Shown here piece after piece: positions 63,196-64,000 of a DNA stretch of 64,000 nucleotides. A model generated the notes under the pieces. That model ran no database searches, was not told where the DNA came from, and worked only from the letters and a program-made list of their open reading frames with translations. This DNA comes from Thiocapsa roseopersicina. GTDB taxonomy: Bacteria > Pseudomonadota > Gammaproteobacteria > Chromatiales > Chromatiaceae. The translations under genes and the position numbers were made by a program. The DNA lies in the NCBI RefSeq assembly GCF_900106925.1, contig NZ_FNNZ01000001.1:62001-126000 (forward strand), written 5' to 3'. Each line of letters opens with the position of its first letter. Positions within the stretch are counted from its first letter, which is position 1.

Positions 63196-64000
63196 ATGTC
63201 GAACATCATCCGTATCGCCACCCGTAAATCTCCCTTGGCCATGTGGCAGGCCGAGCATGTGTCCGCGCTGCTGACCAAGCTCCATCCAGGGCTCGAAATC
63301 CAGATCGTCGGCATGACCACCAAGGGCGACAAGATCCTCGATGCGCCGCTGGCGAAGGTGGGCGGAAAGGGCCTTTTCGTGAAGGAGCTCGAGCAGGGCA
63401 TGTTGGAGGGCGTGGCCGATATCGCCGTGCACTCCATGAAGGACGTCCCGGTGGATTTTCCCGAGGGTCTCCATCTTGCCGTCATCATGGATCGCGAGGA
63501 CCCGCGCGATGCCTTCGTGTCGAACCGCTTCGAGGGTCTTGACGATCTCCCTCAGGGTGCCTGTGTCGGCACCTCGAGCCTGCGCCGCCAGTGTCAGCTC
63601 GCCGACCGTCGTCCCGACCTGCGCATCGAGCCCTTGCGCGGCAACGTCAATACTCGTCTCGCCAAGCTCGACGCAGGGGAATACGACGCCATCATCCTGG
63701 CCGCCGCCGGGCTGATGCGGCTGGGCTTCGAGTCGCGCATCCGCAGCCGAATCACGCCCGAGGACAGCCTACCCGCGATCGGGCAGGGCGCCATCGGCAT
63801 CGAGTGCCGCAGCGCGGACCCGCGCACCAATGACCTGATCGCGCCCCTGCATCACCGCGACACCGCGGACCGGGTGCTTGCCGAGCGGGCGATGAACGCG
63901 CGTTTGCACGGCGGCTGTCAGGTGCCGATCGCCGGCCATGCCCTGATCGAGGGCGACCGACTCGTCCTCAAGGGGTTGGTGGGGACGCCGGACGGATCCC
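63196..64000 (+). CDS. hemC: Porphobilinogen deaminase (hydroxymethylbilane synthase), 5' part
   Basis: The gene runs off the window end; 268 residues are visible of about 310 expected. It joins four porphobilinogen units in tetrapyrrole synthesis. It shows [27 protein letters not shown], the HSMKDVP segment with the catalytic Asp region, GTSSLRRQ, and the dipyrromethane cofactor cysteine in LHGGCQVPI. In a phototroph it feeds heme, siroheme and bacteriochlorophyll. ATG 63196 follows TAGGATCC. Confidence 0.96.
   Translation, partial: MSNIIRIATRKSPLAMWQAEHVSALLTKLHPGLEIQIVGMTTKGDKILDAPLAKVGGKGLFVKELEQGMLEGVADIAVHSMKDVPVDFPEGLHLAVIMDREDPRDAFVSNRFEGLDDLPQGACVGTSSLRRQCQLADRRPDLRIEPLRGNVNTRLAKLDAGEYDAIILAAAGLMRLGFESRIRSRITPEDSLPAIGQGAIGIECRSADPRTNDLIAPLHHRDTADRVLAERAMNARLHGGCQVPIAGHALIEGDRLVLKGLVGTPDGS

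Overview
The window reads as chromosomal DNA of a high-GC purple sulfur gammaproteobacterium of the Chromatiaceae (Thiocapsa/Thiocystis/Allochromatium-like; genus not settled). The most telling gene is the Gly/Tyr-rich secreted sulfur globule protein at 47684-48043. Supporting signs are the gammaproteobacterial orders pyrG-kdsA-eno-ftsB-ispD-ispF-truD and tig-clpP-clpX-lon-hupB, and cbb3 oxidase assembly genes together with an Fnr regulator. Almost everything is housekeeping; I saw no prophage, insertion sequence, CRISPR array or rRNA.

Layout. 0-3.5 kb: end of ccoI, ccoS, a gamma-carbonic anhydrase-like gene and pgm, with repeats in nearly every gap. 3.7-9.5 kb: htpG, adk, a thioredoxin, a YqiB-like gene, iscR, prmB and a 53-residue ORF. 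9.5-12.5 kb: hemN and an acyl-CoA synthetase. 12.6-21.8 kb: the protein quality-control cluster tig, clpP, clpX, lon, hupB, two tRNAs (Val, Asp) and ppiD. 21.9-29.6 kb: fabI and a Yej/Dpp-like peptide ABC transporter. 29.7-36 kb: a degenerate receiver-EAL protein, a cold-shock protein, mobA, an L,D-transpeptidase, a DUF2237 gene and mltD. 35.3-38.4 kb: a YafS-like methyltransferase, rnhA, dnaQ and fnr. 38.8-45.5 kb: pyrG to truD. 45.7-52 kb: a MgtC/DUF4010 membrane protein, a TlpA-like thioredoxin, the sulfur globule protein and a three-gene MoxR/VWA group. 52-64 kb: gloB, lnt, mpl, ubiX, sucA-sucB, small genes, an NRDE protein and the start of hemC.

The most unusual content is a family of short intergenic repeats that I could not match to a named element. 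Each unit is 85-88 bp and is bounded by inverted arms of about 11-13 bp, typified by TTAAACCGCGTC / GACGCGGTTTAA. Units commonly come as pairs separated by an 18-25 nt AT-rich linker. At least seven arm sequences occur, and in most copies the left and right arms have changed together so that they still pair. Copies repeatedly begin at or inside the stop codon of a neighbouring gene (pgm, rnhA, fnr, NRDE gene, probably gloB). One copy lies inside the 3' end of ccoS and encodes its C-terminal tail; another ends exactly at the dnaQ start codon. This fits either a structured intercistronic RNA element or a very small non-autonomous mobile hairpin. All of it was read by eye and needs a covariance-model search.
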